Shown here: positions 1 through 7,616 of the stretch, in pieces
Position numbering within the stretch: position 1 is the first letter of the stretch
Layout: every line of letters begins with the position of its first letter
Assembly: GCA_029974855.1 (NCBI GenBank)
Contig: JARKQO010000017.1
Span: 1-13,051, forward strand
DNA from: Eubacteriales bacterium
GTDB lineage: Bacteria; Bacillota_A; Clostridia; Christensenellales; Aristaeellaceae
DNA: 13,051 nucleotides
Direction of reading: 5' to 3'
Notes under the pieces: generated by a model
Databases searched by the model: none
The model's input: the letters and a program-made list of their open reading frames with translations, nothing else
Told to the model about the DNA's origin: nothing
Program-made: the position numbers and the translations under genes

Positions 1-740
1 TACAGCCCGTTCAGGTCCGGCGCGTTTTCCAGGGCGATCACATAGGAGCGGTGCTGGTACATCTTCAGAAAATATCCCCCATGGGTATTGAGAAAGGGGA
101 AGTGGGTGGCCACGATGATCCGCCTGGCGCGGATGCGGCCCCGGTCGGTATGGGCTGTGGTTTCCTCCAGCCCTCTCACAAAGGTATTCTCATACACCTT
201 CAGGTTTTTGCTGATCCCCTCCAGAAAGCGCAGGGGGTGGAACTGGGCCTGGTGGGGAAAGCGCACCGCCCCCACGATGGGTACGGGCAGCGGCAGCTCC
301 TCCACAAGCTCCGCCTGGACCCCCAGGCTTTGCAAAGCCCGGACCTCCTCCTCCAGCCCCTGCCGGTCCGTCCTGGAAAACAGGTGGGCGTCCTTTTCCT
401 CCAGGTCGCAGGCTATGGTCCGGGCCAAAGCTTTGAAGGCCTGGATGGCCTTCTGGTTGGCCTGGATGAACAAAGACGTCTTTTCTTTTCCCATACCTTT
501 CAGAAATTTGCTGAAAACCATCCCCTGCTGTGTGTTTAACTGCGCCGTGGTGTTGGCGGTGACGCCGCTCCCCACCCGGCGGCCTTCCGCCACCACCACC
601 TGCCTGCCCGCGCTTTGTAGCATATGGGCGCACAGCATGCCCGCCATGCCTCCCCCAATCACCAGCACATCCGTTTCCATATCCCCTTGCAAAGACTCCC
701 GCTGCGAAAGGGCCGCCGTAGCGCTCCACATGGATTCCAA
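1..740 (-). CDS. FAD-dependent oxidoreductase (DAO/YhfW-like), 5' part only
   Basis: The open frame enters from the left edge with no stop in the window, so only about 246 N-terminal residues are visible. The dinucleotide-binding motif IGGGMAG lies at about residues 28-34. It is followed by TANTTAQLNTQQG, which resembles the TTAK(I/V)T-QHG signature of glycine/D-amino-acid-oxidase-like flavoproteins of the Bacillus YhfW type. Those proteins usually carry a C-terminal Rieske [2Fe-2S] domain, which would lie outside the window. I place the start at TTG 740 because AGGAGG sits 8 nt upstream; the first ATG (731) would have a 17-nt gap. The catalytic substrate is unknown. It is divergent from the tRNA cluster. 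Family assignment is firm, exact role open. Confidence 0.88.
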   Translation of the reverse strand, partial: MESMWSATAALSQRESLQGDMETDVLVIGGGMAGMLCAHMLQSAGRQVVVAEGRRVGSGVTANTTAQLNTQQGMVFSKFLKGMGKEKTSLFIQANQKAIQAFKALARTIACDLEEKDAHLFSRTDRQGLEEEVRALQSLGVQAELVEELPLPVPIVGAVRFPHQAQFHPLRFLEGISKNLKVYENTFVRGLEETTAHTDRGRIRARRIIVATHFPFLNTHGGYFLKMYQHRSYVIALENAPDLNGL

Positions 741-866
741 CCCAAACACCTCCTGAAAGCAGTATGAACCAAAGGAGGGTTTTTGCTGCATGAAACGCAA
801 ACTTTTGGTGGCGGAGCAGGCGGGCCGGGGCCGTGCGGGAAACAGGGACTCTCCCCGAAAAAACAT

Positions 867-895
867 TTGACATCCACCCGGGCCAATGGTATAAT
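867..895 (+). promoter_or_regulatory. Consensus housekeeping promoter for the tRNA cluster
   Basis: TTGACA (867-872), a 17-bp spacer and TATAAT (890-895) match both sigma-A hexamers perfectly. The first tRNA begins 55 nt after the -10 box, and all three tRNAs and the terminator follow in the same direction. Confidence 0.93.
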
Positions 896-949
896 TTGAA
901 ATCGTCAGCGGGTTTGCTTGAGGGTATTCCCCGGGCCTGAAACGGCCAT

Positions 950-1026
<77 letters not shown>

Positions 1027-1031
1027 TTTGT

Positions 1032-1107
1032 GGTGGGCATAGTTCAGTGGTAGAGCGCCAGATTGTGGCTCTGGATGTCGTGGGTTCGAACCCCACTGCT
1101 CACCCCA
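1032..1107 (+). tRNA. tRNA-His (anticodon GTG)
   Basis: Acceptor GTGGGCA/TGCTCAC with one G-T pair, D stem GTTC/GAGC, anticodon stem CCAGA/TCTGG with GTG at 1065-1067, T stem GTGGG/CCCAC, encoded CCA. The extra G at 1032 faces discriminator C1104, the G-1:C73 pair that identifies histidine tRNAs. It lies 5 nt after tRNA-Arg. Confidence 0.97.
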
Positions 1108-1114
1108 TTTTCCT

Positions 1115-1189
1115 TGGGGTATCGCCAAGCGGTAAGGCACGGGACTTTGACTCCCGCATTCGTAGGTTCAAATCCTGCTACCCCAGCCA
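1115..1189 (+). tRNA. tRNA-Gln (anticodon TTG)
   Basis: Acceptor TGGGGTA/TACCCCA, anticodon stem CGGGA/TCCCG with TTG at 1147-1149, T loop TTCAAAT, discriminator G and encoded CCA. The weak U1-A72 first pair is typical of bacterial glutamine tRNAs. Last tRNA of the cluster, followed by a terminator. Confidence 0.97.
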
Positions 1190-1224
1190 AAAGGCGGCAA
1201 GATATCAATACCCTGTTGACACAG

Positions 1225-1267
1225 AAAAAAGGGGCCGTAGCCAAGTAAAAAGCTGCGGCCCCTTTTT
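1225..1267 (+). terminator. Rho-independent terminator of the tRNA operon
   Basis: An 11-bp stem (1231-1241 with 1252-1262, one G-T pair) and a 10-nt A-rich loop are followed by TTTTT and preceded by an A run. The A run makes it potentially bidirectional. It separates the tRNA transcript from the molybdenum hydroxylase genes. Confidence 0.93.
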
Positions 1268-1340
1268 CACATCCCTATACTTCCCCTTGGGTATATACGC
1301 ACCGGAAACCGGGCAAACTGAGCCGCGACGGGAAAGGGCG

Positions 1341-3683
1341 GTGCTTCGCTGCGTGAATGCCACCATCGGAACAACCCTTCAGCGGAAGGAAGCCTGGGAC
1401 AAGGTAACGGGAGAGGCCCTGTATACGGACGATTTTCCCACCACGGGGCTGCTGTGCGCCCGGCTGCTGACCAGCACCCAGGCCCATGCCCGCATTGTGA
1501 GCCTGGATACCTCCCCTGCCCTGGCCATCAAGGGGGTGAAGGCCGTGGTCACCGGGGCGGAGGACCCGGAACTCTTCGGCCCCATGCTCCAGGACCGGCC
1601 CGCCTTGGCCCGGGGGGTGGTGCGCTACGCCGGGGAGCCGGTGGCCTTGGTGGTGGCCCAGGACGAGCCCACGGCGGAGCGGGCGGCCCGGAGCATCCGG
1701 GTGGAATACCAGCCGCTGCCCTTCTCCTTGACCCCCTCCCAGTCTTTGGCGGCGGACGCGCCTTTGATCCACGGGCAGGTGGGCCAGTACACCCGGATCG
1801 TCAGCGATGTGAGCCCCCGGGAGGGCACCAACATCGCCAGCGCCTACCGCATCCGCAAGGGCAACGCGGCCCAGGTGCTGGCGGGCTGTGAGGTGGTGGC
1901 CCGGCAGCGCTTCACCATGCCCCCCTCGGACCATATGGCCATGGAGGTGCGCACCGCCCGGGCCCAGATTTCCGCCGACGGCAAGGTGCTGATCTCCACC
2001 TCCTCCCAGGCCCCCTACGTGGTGCGCAAGCAGCTTGCGGAGGCCTTCTTCATCCCGGCGGGGCAGATCCAGGTGAAAACCTCCTTGCTGGGGGGAGCCT
2101 TTGGGGGCAAGGCCCCGGTGTTTCTGGAGATTTTGGCCTATCTGGCCTCCCGCAGCGTAGGGGGCAAGGCCGTGCGCCTTACCATCCCCCGGGAGCAGGA
2201 CATGGCCTCGGCCCCCTGCCGCATGGGGCTGGAGGCCCAGATCGTGCTGGGGGCCACCCGGGAGGGGCTGCTCCAGGCGGCGGACATGACCTGGTGGGTG
2301 GACTGCGGGGCTTATGCGGACATTGCCCCCAACATGGCCAAGGCCATCGCCGTGGACTGCACGGGCCCCTACCACATCGAAAGCCTGTCTTGCGACGCCT
2401 TTTGCGTATATACCAACCACACCTATGCCACCTCCTTTCGGGGCTTTGCCCACGAATCCTACACCTTCTGCGTGGAGCGGACCATGGACATGCTGGCCCG
2501 GCAGTGCGGCCTGGACCCTTTGGCCCTCCGGATGAAAAACGCCATCCGCCCCGGCAGCCTCACCCCCACCCAGGTGGTGTGCACCCCCAGCCTCACCGGG
2601 GATTTGACCCAATGCCTGGAGGGGGTGCAGGAGCTTTCCGGGTGGCAGGGGGGCGGGCCGGTAACGGTGAAGGAAAACACCGTGCGGGCCCAGGGCGTGG
2701 CCTGCTTTTGGAAAACGGAAAACCCGCCCACGGATGCTATCTCCGGCGCCCTGGTCACCTTCAACCCCGACGGCAGCGTGAATTTGAACACCGGGGTGGT
2801 GGAGATGGGCTCCGGCAGCCAGACCCAGCTGGCGCAGATATTGGCGGACTGCCTCAGCATCCCGCCGGACCAGGTCCACGTGGTGATGGGGGTGGACACC
2901 CAACTGGCCCCGGAGCATTGGAAAACCGTGGCCAGCCTCACGGGCCACATGGCTGGGCGGGCGGTGCTGCGGGCCGCCCAGGACGCGCTGGACCAGCTGC
3001 GAAAGATCGGGGGCCAGGCCCTGTGCTGCGCCCCGGAGGACGTGCGGGTCCAGAACGGGCGCATCTTCGCGGCCCAAAACCCGGCCCAGTTTTTGGCTTT
3101 CCAGGACGTGGTACAGGGCTACAAGGCCCCGGACGGCCAATCTCTGGGGGAGCCTGTGCTGGGGCGGGGCGGGTTCATGCTCAAGGGCCTCAGCCTCCTG
3201 GACCCCCAGACGGGCCAGGGCAAAACCGGCCCCGGCTGGGCCCTGGGGGCCCAGGTGGTGGAGGTGGAGGCGGACCTGAAAACTTACACCTACCGCATTC
3301 TCACCGCCTCCACGGTGATGGACGTGGGCAAGGCCATCAACCCCGGGCTGATGCGGGCCCTGGCGGCCGGGGGCATGGCCATGGGCCTGAGCCTGGCCAG
3401 CCGGGAGGCCTTGGCCTGGGACGATAAAGGGGCTCCCCTATCCCCCAACCTGCGCTCCTACAAGCCCATGCACATCGGCCAGGAGCCGGAGTACCGGGTG
3501 CGCTTTGTGGAAACCCCCCAGGAGGGCTCCCCCTACGGGGTGCGCTGCTATTCCGAGCATGGGATCATCGGCATGCCCGCAGCCTTGGGCAACGCTCTGT
3601 CCACGGCCTTTGGCCGGGAGCTGACGGCCCTGCCCCTGACCCCCGAAAGCCTCTGGCGGGCAGGGGCGGGAGGTGGCTCATGA
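1341..3683 (+). CDS. Molybdenum hydroxylase large subunit (xanthine dehydrogenase family, Mo-cofactor-binding)
   Basis: About 780 residues, the usual size of the separate Mo subunit of three-part xanthine-dehydrogenase-type enzymes. The N-terminal hammerhead domain opens with WDKVTGEALYTDDF. The molybdopterin motif GGAFGGK is at about 251-257, and TSFRGF (about 364-369) supplies the arginine that corresponds to the substrate-binding Arg of xanthine oxidase. VEMGSGSQTQLAQI matches the second cofactor domain. The catalytic glutamate is kept as E739 in YSEHGIIG, where most relatives have GVGE. The protein probably hydroxylates a purine or another N-heterocycle or aldehyde; the substrate cannot be read from sequence. 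The start is uncertain: GTG 1341 and GTG 1353 are both possible and neither has ideal SD spacing. The frame also runs open backwards through the tRNAs, which is not coding. The stop overlaps the next start (ATGA). Confidence 0.93.
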   Translation: MLRCVNATIGTTLQRKEAWDKVTGEALYTDDFPTTGLLCARLLTSTQAHARIVSLDTSPALAIKGVKAVVTGAEDPELFGPMLQDRPALARGVVRYAGEPVALVVAQDEPTAERAARSIRVEYQPLPFSLTPSQSLAADAPLIHGQVGQYTRIVSDVSPREGTNIASAYRIRKGNAAQVLAGCEVVARQRFTMPPSDHMAMEVRTARAQISADGKVLISTSSQAPYVVRKQLAEAFFIPAGQIQVKTSLLGGAFGGKAPVFLEILAYLASRSVGGKAVRLTIPREQDMASAPCRMGLEAQIVLGATREGLLQAADMTWWVDCGAYADIAPNMAKAIAVDCTGPYHIESLSCDAFCVYTNHTYATSFRGFAHESYTFCVERTMDMLARQCGLDPLALRMKNAIRPGSLTPTQVVCTPSLTGDLTQCLEGVQELSGWQGGGPVTVKENTVRAQGVACFWKTENPPTDAISGALVTFNPDGSVNLNTGVVEMGSGSQTQLAQILADCLSIPPDQVHVVMGVDTQLAPEHWKTVASLTGHMAGRAVLRAAQDALDQLRKIGGQALCCAPEDVRVQNGRIFAAQNPAQFLAFQDVVQGYKAPDGQSLGEPVLGRGGFMLKGLSLLDPQTGQGKTGPGWALGAQVVEVEADLKTYTYRILTASTVMDVGKAINPGLMRALAAGGMAMGLSLASREALAWDDKGAPLSPNLRSYKPMHIGQEPEYRVRFVETPQEGSPYGVRCYSEHGIIGMPAALGNALSTAFGRELTALPLTPESLWRAGAGGGS

Positions 3684-4519
3684 TTCCCTTTGATTTTGAA
3701 TACTGCCGGGCCGCCAGCTTGGCGGAGGCGGTCCAGGCTTATGCCCAGCTGGAGGCGGCGGGAAAAAGCCCCCTGTACTATGCCGGGGGCAGCGAGGTGA
3801 TTACCATGTGCCGGGCTGGAACCATCCGGCCCGGGGCTGTCATCGACATCAAGAACATCCCGGAGTGCAAGCGGCTCTCGGCAGACAGCGAGGGGGTGCA
3901 TCTGGGGGCGGCCTGCACCCTGAACGAGGTGAAGGAATCCCGGCTGTTCGGGCTGCTGCGGCTGGCCTGCGGCAGGATCGCGGACCACAGCAACCAATGC
4001 CGGATCACCTTGGGAGGCAACCTGTGCGGCACCATCCGGTACCGGGAAACCAGCCTGCCCTTGCTGCTGGCGGAGGCACAGATCACCCTGTACGGCCCCC
4101 GGGGGGAGCGTGAGGCGCCCTTCCGGGAGGCCTTTGACGGGCGGATGCGCCTGGAGCCCGGGGAGATGGTGGTGCAGGTCCATGTGCCCCCCTGGGCCTT
4201 GCAAGCCCGCCATGCCCATATCAAGCGGACCCGGAACGAGAAGATCGACTATCCCTTGGTGACCCTCTGCGCCCTGTGGAAGGAGGACCAGCTGCGGATC
4301 GCCTTTTCGGGCCTGTGCCCCTATCCCTTCCGCAGCGAGGCCATGGAAAAGGTGCTGGGCGACCGGGGGGCCTCCCCCCGGGCCCGGGCGGAGAAGGTGG
4401 CCGCTTTGCTGCCCAAGCCGGCCCTGAGCACCGGGGAAAGCCCCGGGGACTACCGCCTGTTCGCGTTCCAAAACTCTCAGGAAGCCCTGGTGGAGGATTG
4501 GCAGCATGGTGCGATATGA
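3680..4519 (+). CDS. Molybdenum hydroxylase FAD-binding (medium) subunit
   Basis: 279 residues, the normal length of a CoxM/XdhB-type subunit that passes electrons from the iron-sulfur clusters through FAD to NAD or another acceptor. FAD-binding motifs are AGGSEVITM (35-43) and ITLGGNLCG (109-117), equivalent to AGGTDL and TIGGNL in relatives. The second motif is followed by TIRYRETSLPLL instead of the common SPAAD. The start ATG overlaps the stop of the large subunit by 4 nt, and GGGAGG stands 6 nt upstream, so translation is probably coupled. It overlaps the next gene by 14 nt. Confidence 0.95.
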   Translation: MIPFDFEYCRAASLAEAVQAYAQLEAAGKSPLYYAGGSEVITMCRAGTIRPGAVIDIKNIPECKRLSADSEGVHLGAACTLNEVKESRLFGLLRLACGRIADHSNQCRITLGGNLCGTIRYRETSLPLLLAEAQITLYGPRGEREAPFREAFDGRMRLEPGEMVVQVHVPPWALQARHAHIKRTRNEKIDYPLVTLCALWKEDQLRIAFSGLCPYPFRSEAMEKVLGDRGASPRARAEKVAALLPKPALSTGESPGDYRLFAFQNSQEALVEDWQHGAI

Positions 4520-5000
4520 AGGAAAAACCGTACTCTCCCTGACGGTGAACGGGGAGGCCCGGCAAGTGCTGGCCCGGCCCTCGGATGTGCTGCTGGACGT
4601 GCTGCGGGAGCAGCTGGGGCTCACCGCCGCCAAGCCCGGCTGCCGGAACGGGGACTGCGGCGCTTGCACCGTGATGGTGGACGGCTGGCCCGCCAAGTCC
4701 TGCCTGATGCTGGCTGCGGAGGCGGAGGGCCACGAGATCCAAACGGTAGAAGGCTTCCAGGGCACTGCGGCGGTGCAGCAGGCCTTTGTGGACGCCAACG
4801 CCTTCCAGTGCGGGTATTGCACCTCCGGGTTTCTGATGGTGTGCCACGCCCTTGGGCAGCAGTACCCCACTTTGCCGGAGGAGTACGTGGTGGAGGAATG
4901 GCTCCAGTCCAACCTGTGCCGCTGCACCAGCTACCAGGAGGTGCGGGGCGCCGTGGCCCGGATGTACGGGGTGGACCCGCCCCCCCGGGACCGGCCATGA
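4506..5000 (+). CDS. Molybdenum hydroxylase [2Fe-2S] small subunit
   Basis: 164 residues with both cluster motifs of the CoxS/XdhC-type electron-transfer subunit. The plant-ferredoxin-type cluster uses C46, C51, C54 and C66. The second, all-helical domain uses C102, C105, C138 and C140 (QCGYC and LCRC). All eight cysteines are present, so the subunit should be functional. GGAGG is 9 nt before the ATG, inside the end of the FAD-subunit gene. It completes a three-subunit enzyme. No XdhC-type or MobA-type maturation gene follows in this window. Confidence 0.96.
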   Translation: MVRYEGKTVLSLTVNGEARQVLARPSDVLLDVLREQLGLTAAKPGCRNGDCGACTVMVDGWPAKSCLMLAAEAEGHEIQTVEGFQGTAAVQQAFVDANAFQCGYCTSGFLMVCHALGQQYPTLPEEYVVEEWLQSNLCRCTSYQEVRGAVARMYGVDPPPRDRP

Positions 5001-5001
5001 G

Positions 5002-5032
5002 AAGGGCCCCCGGAGGCGGGGGCCGGGCCCTT
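5002..5032. terminator. Nested GC palindrome after the molybdenum hydroxylase operon
   Basis: Two alternative hairpins share this stretch: AAGGGCCC (5002-5009) with GGGCCCTT (5025-5032), and an inner 8-bp stem GGCCCCCG/CGGGGGCC with loop GAGG. It begins 1 nt after the stop and lies between convergent genes. There is no U run on either strand, so intrinsic termination is uncertain. Confidence 0.45.
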
Positions 5033-5050
5033 GGGGAAGGCCCGGGGCCT

Positions 5051-5302
5051 CTATTCCCGCCGCTCCTTCAGCTTTTGGATCACCACAGCGTAAAAATCCG
5101 GATCGTGGGGCAAAACGCAGTCCTGGCAGCTCTTGACATCGCTCCGCTTCCCCAGGTAGCGGAAGTTGCCCCCGCACTCCTTCCCCAGGTGGTAGAGGGG
5201 GCAGAAGCAGAAAAGGCAGTTGAACCGCTCCGGATCGCAATTTTGATGACAGGGAAAATACTTGCAGTCTACGTTGCGAAAGAAGCGGTGGCTGTGCTTC
5301 AT
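5051..5302 (-). CDS. Cysteine-rich small-domain protein (probable metal binding)
   Basis: 83 residues with a dense Cys pattern: DCKYFPCH, NCLFCFCPLY, ECGGNF and SCQDCVLPH. This order matches the cysteine-rich small domain (Pfam PF04071), a probable metal-binding domain with no defined reaction. GGGAGG lies about 8 nt before the ATG. It is the last gene of the minus-strand block, 45 nt after the pirin stop, so it is probably cotranscribed with pirin. No signal peptide; presumably cytoplasmic. Confidence 0.88.
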   Translation of the reverse strand: MKHSHRFFRNVDCKYFPCHQNCDPERFNCLFCFCPLYHLGKECGGNFRYLGKRSDVKSCQDCVLPHDPDFYAVVIQKLKERRE

Positions 5303-5347
5303 GTCCGTTCCCTCCCGTAAGGGGCTCCCCCGGCCTGTGAACCCTGT

Positions 5348-6229
5348 TTAGGTGCCCAGCTCCCGGCCCATGGGCCGGCCCATTTCCCGAACCCTCCCAT
5401 GCTTGATGAACACCCCCTGGCGCAGCTCCTCAAAGGCCTGCTCCAGCTCCACCGGAGTGTTCATCACAATGGGGCCGCCCCAGGCCACGGGCTCCCCCAG
5501 GGGCCTGCCCGAGAAGAAGATGAAGCGCAAGGGGGCCTGGGGGGGCGCGGCCAGGTCAATCAGATCCCCCTTGCCAAACAGCACGGCGGTTTTGGGGGGA
5601 ATGGTCCGGCTGCCTATGAGGCCGTTGCCCTGGATCAAAAACACGAACACCGTCTCCTCCGGGTCCGTGGCCAGCTGGATGCCCTCCCCGGCGGGTACCT
5701 CCACGTCGTACAGGGTGGCGGGGATGTGGAGGGGCGTGACCCCCACAGCGTCCCCAAACCGCCCGGACAGCACCCGCACCGTGCTGCCCCCGGAGCGGAC
5801 CGCCGGGATCATGTCCCGGGTGATGCTCAGATAGGCCGGCTCCGCCATCTTCTCCTTTTTGGGCAGGTTCAGCCACAGCTGAAAGCCCAGCATCCTGTCG
5901 GAGGCCTGGGGCATCTCCTGGTGCAAGATGCCGCTGCCCGCCGTCATCCACTGGCTTTCCCCGGCGTGGATGGTGTCCTTATTGCCCAGGCTGTCCTCAT
6001 GGTCGATCCGGCCGGATATCAAATAGGTGATGGTTTCGATCCCCCTGTGGGGATGGGTGGGAAAGCCCGGGAGATAGTCCGAGGGGTCCCGGGAGTCAAA
6101 GGAGTCCAGCATCAAAAAGGGGTCAAAGTCCTTCACGTCCCGGTGCCCCAGCACCCGCACCAGCTTGACTCCCGCCCCGTCCACGGCCCGCTGGCCCTGG
6201 ACGGTTTTCACAATCTCCCGCTGCTTCAT
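5348..6229 (-). CDS. Pirin family bicupin protein
   Basis: 293 residues, the typical pirin length. The N-terminal cupin carries FPTHPHRGIETITYLI and GILHQEMP; the expected metal ligands are H59, H61, H103 and E105, all present. A C-terminal pirin domain follows (PLGEPVAWGGPIVMNTPVEL at about 242-261). Bacterial pirins are cytoplasmic metal-binding proteins; some act as quercetin dioxygenases or modulate metabolic enzymes. The role here is not evident. AGGAGGAGG lies just upstream of the ATG. The alcohol dehydrogenase gene ends 80 nt upstream on the same strand, across a G-rich leader able to form a quadruplex or hairpin. Confidence 0.95.
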   Translation of the reverse strand: MKQREIVKTVQGQRAVDGAGVKLVRVLGHRDVKDFDPFLMLDSFDSRDPSDYLPGFPTHPHRGIETITYLISGRIDHEDSLGNKDTIHAGESQWMTAGSGILHQEMPQASDRMLGFQLWLNLPKKEKMAEPAYLSITRDMIPAVRSGGSTVRVLSGRFGDAVGVTPLHIPATLYDVEVPAGEGIQLATDPEETVFVFLIQGNGLIGSRTIPPKTAVLFGKGDLIDLAAPPQAPLRFIFFSGRPLGEPVAWGGPIVMNTPVELEQAFEELRQGVFIKHGRVREMGRPMGRELGT

Positions 6230-6276
6230 GGCGTGTCCTCCTCCTTTCTGGGAAACCAGGGGGCCCGGGGCATGGG

Positions 6277-6302
6277 CCCCAGACCCAAAACCCCAGGCCC
6301 CC
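6277..6302 (-). other. G-quadruplex-capable tract in the dehydrogenase-pirin gap
   Basis: The minus strand carries four G runs (5, 4, 3 and 4 Gs) with loops of 3, 4 and 3 nt, fitting the G3+N1-7 rule. Flanking GGCC and CCCC stretches could instead form a 9-bp hairpin (CAGGGGGCC with GGCCCCCTG). It is transcribed between two same-strand genes, about 50-75 nt upstream of the pirin start. Confidence 0.5.
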
Positions 6303-6309
6303 TGCCGCC

Positions 6310-7488
6310 CTACCGCACCGATTGGTAAATGGCCAGCACATCCTGCCAGTACAGCTTTTTTAACCCGCCCAGGGGGTTTTCTTTGCCAAATGCCGCCTTG
6401 GTGGCCTTCTTGGCCATCTCCTCCAGCCTGTCCTCCCCGATGCCCAGCTCCGACAGGGTGCCGGGGATGCCCATCTTCCGGAAGAATTCCCGCAGCCGGG
6501 CGATGCCCTCCAGGACAATGGCCTCGGGGTCCCGGTAGCTGCCCTGTACCCCCATCACGTTCACCGCGAACTGCACGAACATGTTCACATTATCCCGGTA
6601 TACGTATCGCATCCAGGCCGGGGTCAGCACCGCCAGGCCTGTGCCGTGGGTGACGTCGTAGAGGGCGGAGAGCTCGTGCTCCATATCGTGGCAGGCCCAG
6701 TCCTGCTGGCGGCCCATGCCCACCAGGCCGTTGTGGGCCACGGTGCCCCCAAAGCCCAGCTCGCACCAGGCGTCATAGTCCTCCGGGTTAGCCAAAGCCA
6801 AGGGCGCGTTCTTCATCAAGGTCCGCAGCACGGTTTCGCACAGCCCGTCCGTCAAATCGGTGTGGGTGGTGTTGGTGAAATACCGCTCGAACACGTGGCT
6901 CATCATGTCCGCCACCCCGGCGGCAATCTGCTCCTTGGGCAAGGTGAAGAACAGCTCCGGGTTCATGACGCTGAGAAGGGGCCGCAGCCTGGGGCTGCCA
7001 TAGCCGTACTTCAGCTTCTTGGCCTCGTTGGTGATCACCGTGTCGCCGCTGGATTCGCTTCCGGCGGCGGGGATGGTGAGGATGGTGGCTACGGGCAGCG
7101 CCTTCTCAATCTCCTTGCCCTGCTGGTACATGTCCCACACGTCGCCCTCGTAGTACACCCCCATGGCGATGGCCTTGGCGGAGTCGATGACGCTGCCGCC
7201 GCCCACAGCCAGCACCAGCTCCACCTTCTCCCGCCTGCACAGGGCGATGCCCTCGTGCACCAAAGACAGCCTGGGGTTGGGCTCAACGCCCCCCAGCTCC
7301 ACCACGGCCAGGCCGCTGCTTTTCAGGGATTCCATCACCCTGTCGTACAGGCCGCTGCGCTTGATGCTGCCGCCGCCGTAATGCACCAGCACCTTGCCGG
7401 CATGGGGCTTCAGCAGCCCGCCGATCTGGCTTTCGGTGCCTTTTCCAAACAAAATCCGGGCCGGAGAATAAAAGTCAAAGTTCAACAT
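6310..7488 (-). CDS. Iron-containing alcohol dehydrogenase (butanol dehydrogenase-like)
   Basis: 392 residues of the type III, iron-dependent alcohol dehydrogenase family (BdhA/YqdH-like), which interconvert aldehydes and alcohols with NAD(P)H. The N-terminus FDFYSPARILFGKGT and HYGGGSIKRSGLYDR are typical of the BDH branch. The cofactor motif GGGS is at 96-99. The metal ligands are D194 and H198 (GVADMMSH) and H267 and H281 (WACH...THGTG). I start it at ATG 7488, with AGAGG 8 nt upstream. The frame is open further upstream, but that stretch contains the promoter. It probably reoxidises NAD(P)H during fermentation and leads the unit with pirin and the Cys-rich gene. Confidence 0.96.
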   Translation of the reverse strand: MLNFDFYSPARILFGKGTESQIGGLLKPHAGKVLVHYGGGSIKRSGLYDRVMESLKSSGLAVVELGGVEPNPRLSLVHEGIALCRREKVELVLAVGGGSVIDSAKAIAMGVYYEGDVWDMYQQGKEIEKALPVATILTIPAAGSESSGDTVITNEAKKLKYGYGSPRLRPLLSVMNPELFFTLPKEQIAAGVADMMSHVFERYFTNTTHTDLTDGLCETVLRTLMKNAPLALANPEDYDAWCELGFGGTVAHNGLVGMGRQQDWACHDMEHELSALYDVTHGTGLAVLTPAWMRYVYRDNVNMFVQFAVNVMGVQGSYRDPEAIVLEGIARLREFFRKMGIPGTLSELGIGEDRLEEMAKKATKAAFGKENPLGGLKKLYWQDVLAIYQSVR

Positions 7489-7519
7489 CCAGGGAACCTC
7501 TCTTTCCTGCTTTGGTTCT

Positions 7520-7548
7520 ATTGTACGGAAGATTGGGAATATTTGCAA
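7520..7548 (-). promoter_or_regulatory. Promoter for the alcohol dehydrogenase-pirin unit
   Basis: On the minus strand TTGCAA (7543-7548), a 17-bp spacer and TACAAT (7520-7525) give a good sigma-A promoter. The -10 box ends 31 nt before the ATG. No TTGTTAA-type or TTGTGAA-type Rex palindrome overlaps it. Confidence 0.7.
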
Positions 7549-7553
7549 GGCCC

Positions 7554-7579
7554 GCGCCGGGCCAAAGGCCGGGCGGCGC
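7554..7579 (-). terminator. GC hairpin downstream of the VanW-family gene
   Basis: On the minus strand GCGCCG plus GGCC pair with GGCCCGGCGC, with a 3-nt bulge and a TTT loop. It lies 38 nt after the VanW stop and just before the dehydrogenase promoter. No U run follows, so it may only be a weak terminator. Confidence 0.35.
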
Positions 7580-7616
7580 GCCTGTGACGGCTGGGGAATG
7601 GGGCCGGCAGGGGCTG

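Noticed and set aside
1047..1340. Upstream extension of the molybdenum hydroxylase reading frame through tRNA-His and tRNA-Gln
   Set aside because: The frame stays open by chance across two tRNAs and a terminator. Family similarity begins only around 1360.
1275..3140. Long minus-strand open frame (621 codons) opposite the molybdenum subunit
   Set aside because: It is a GC-rich shadow with a His/Gly/Pro-rich, motif-free translation. The plus strand carries clear family motifs.
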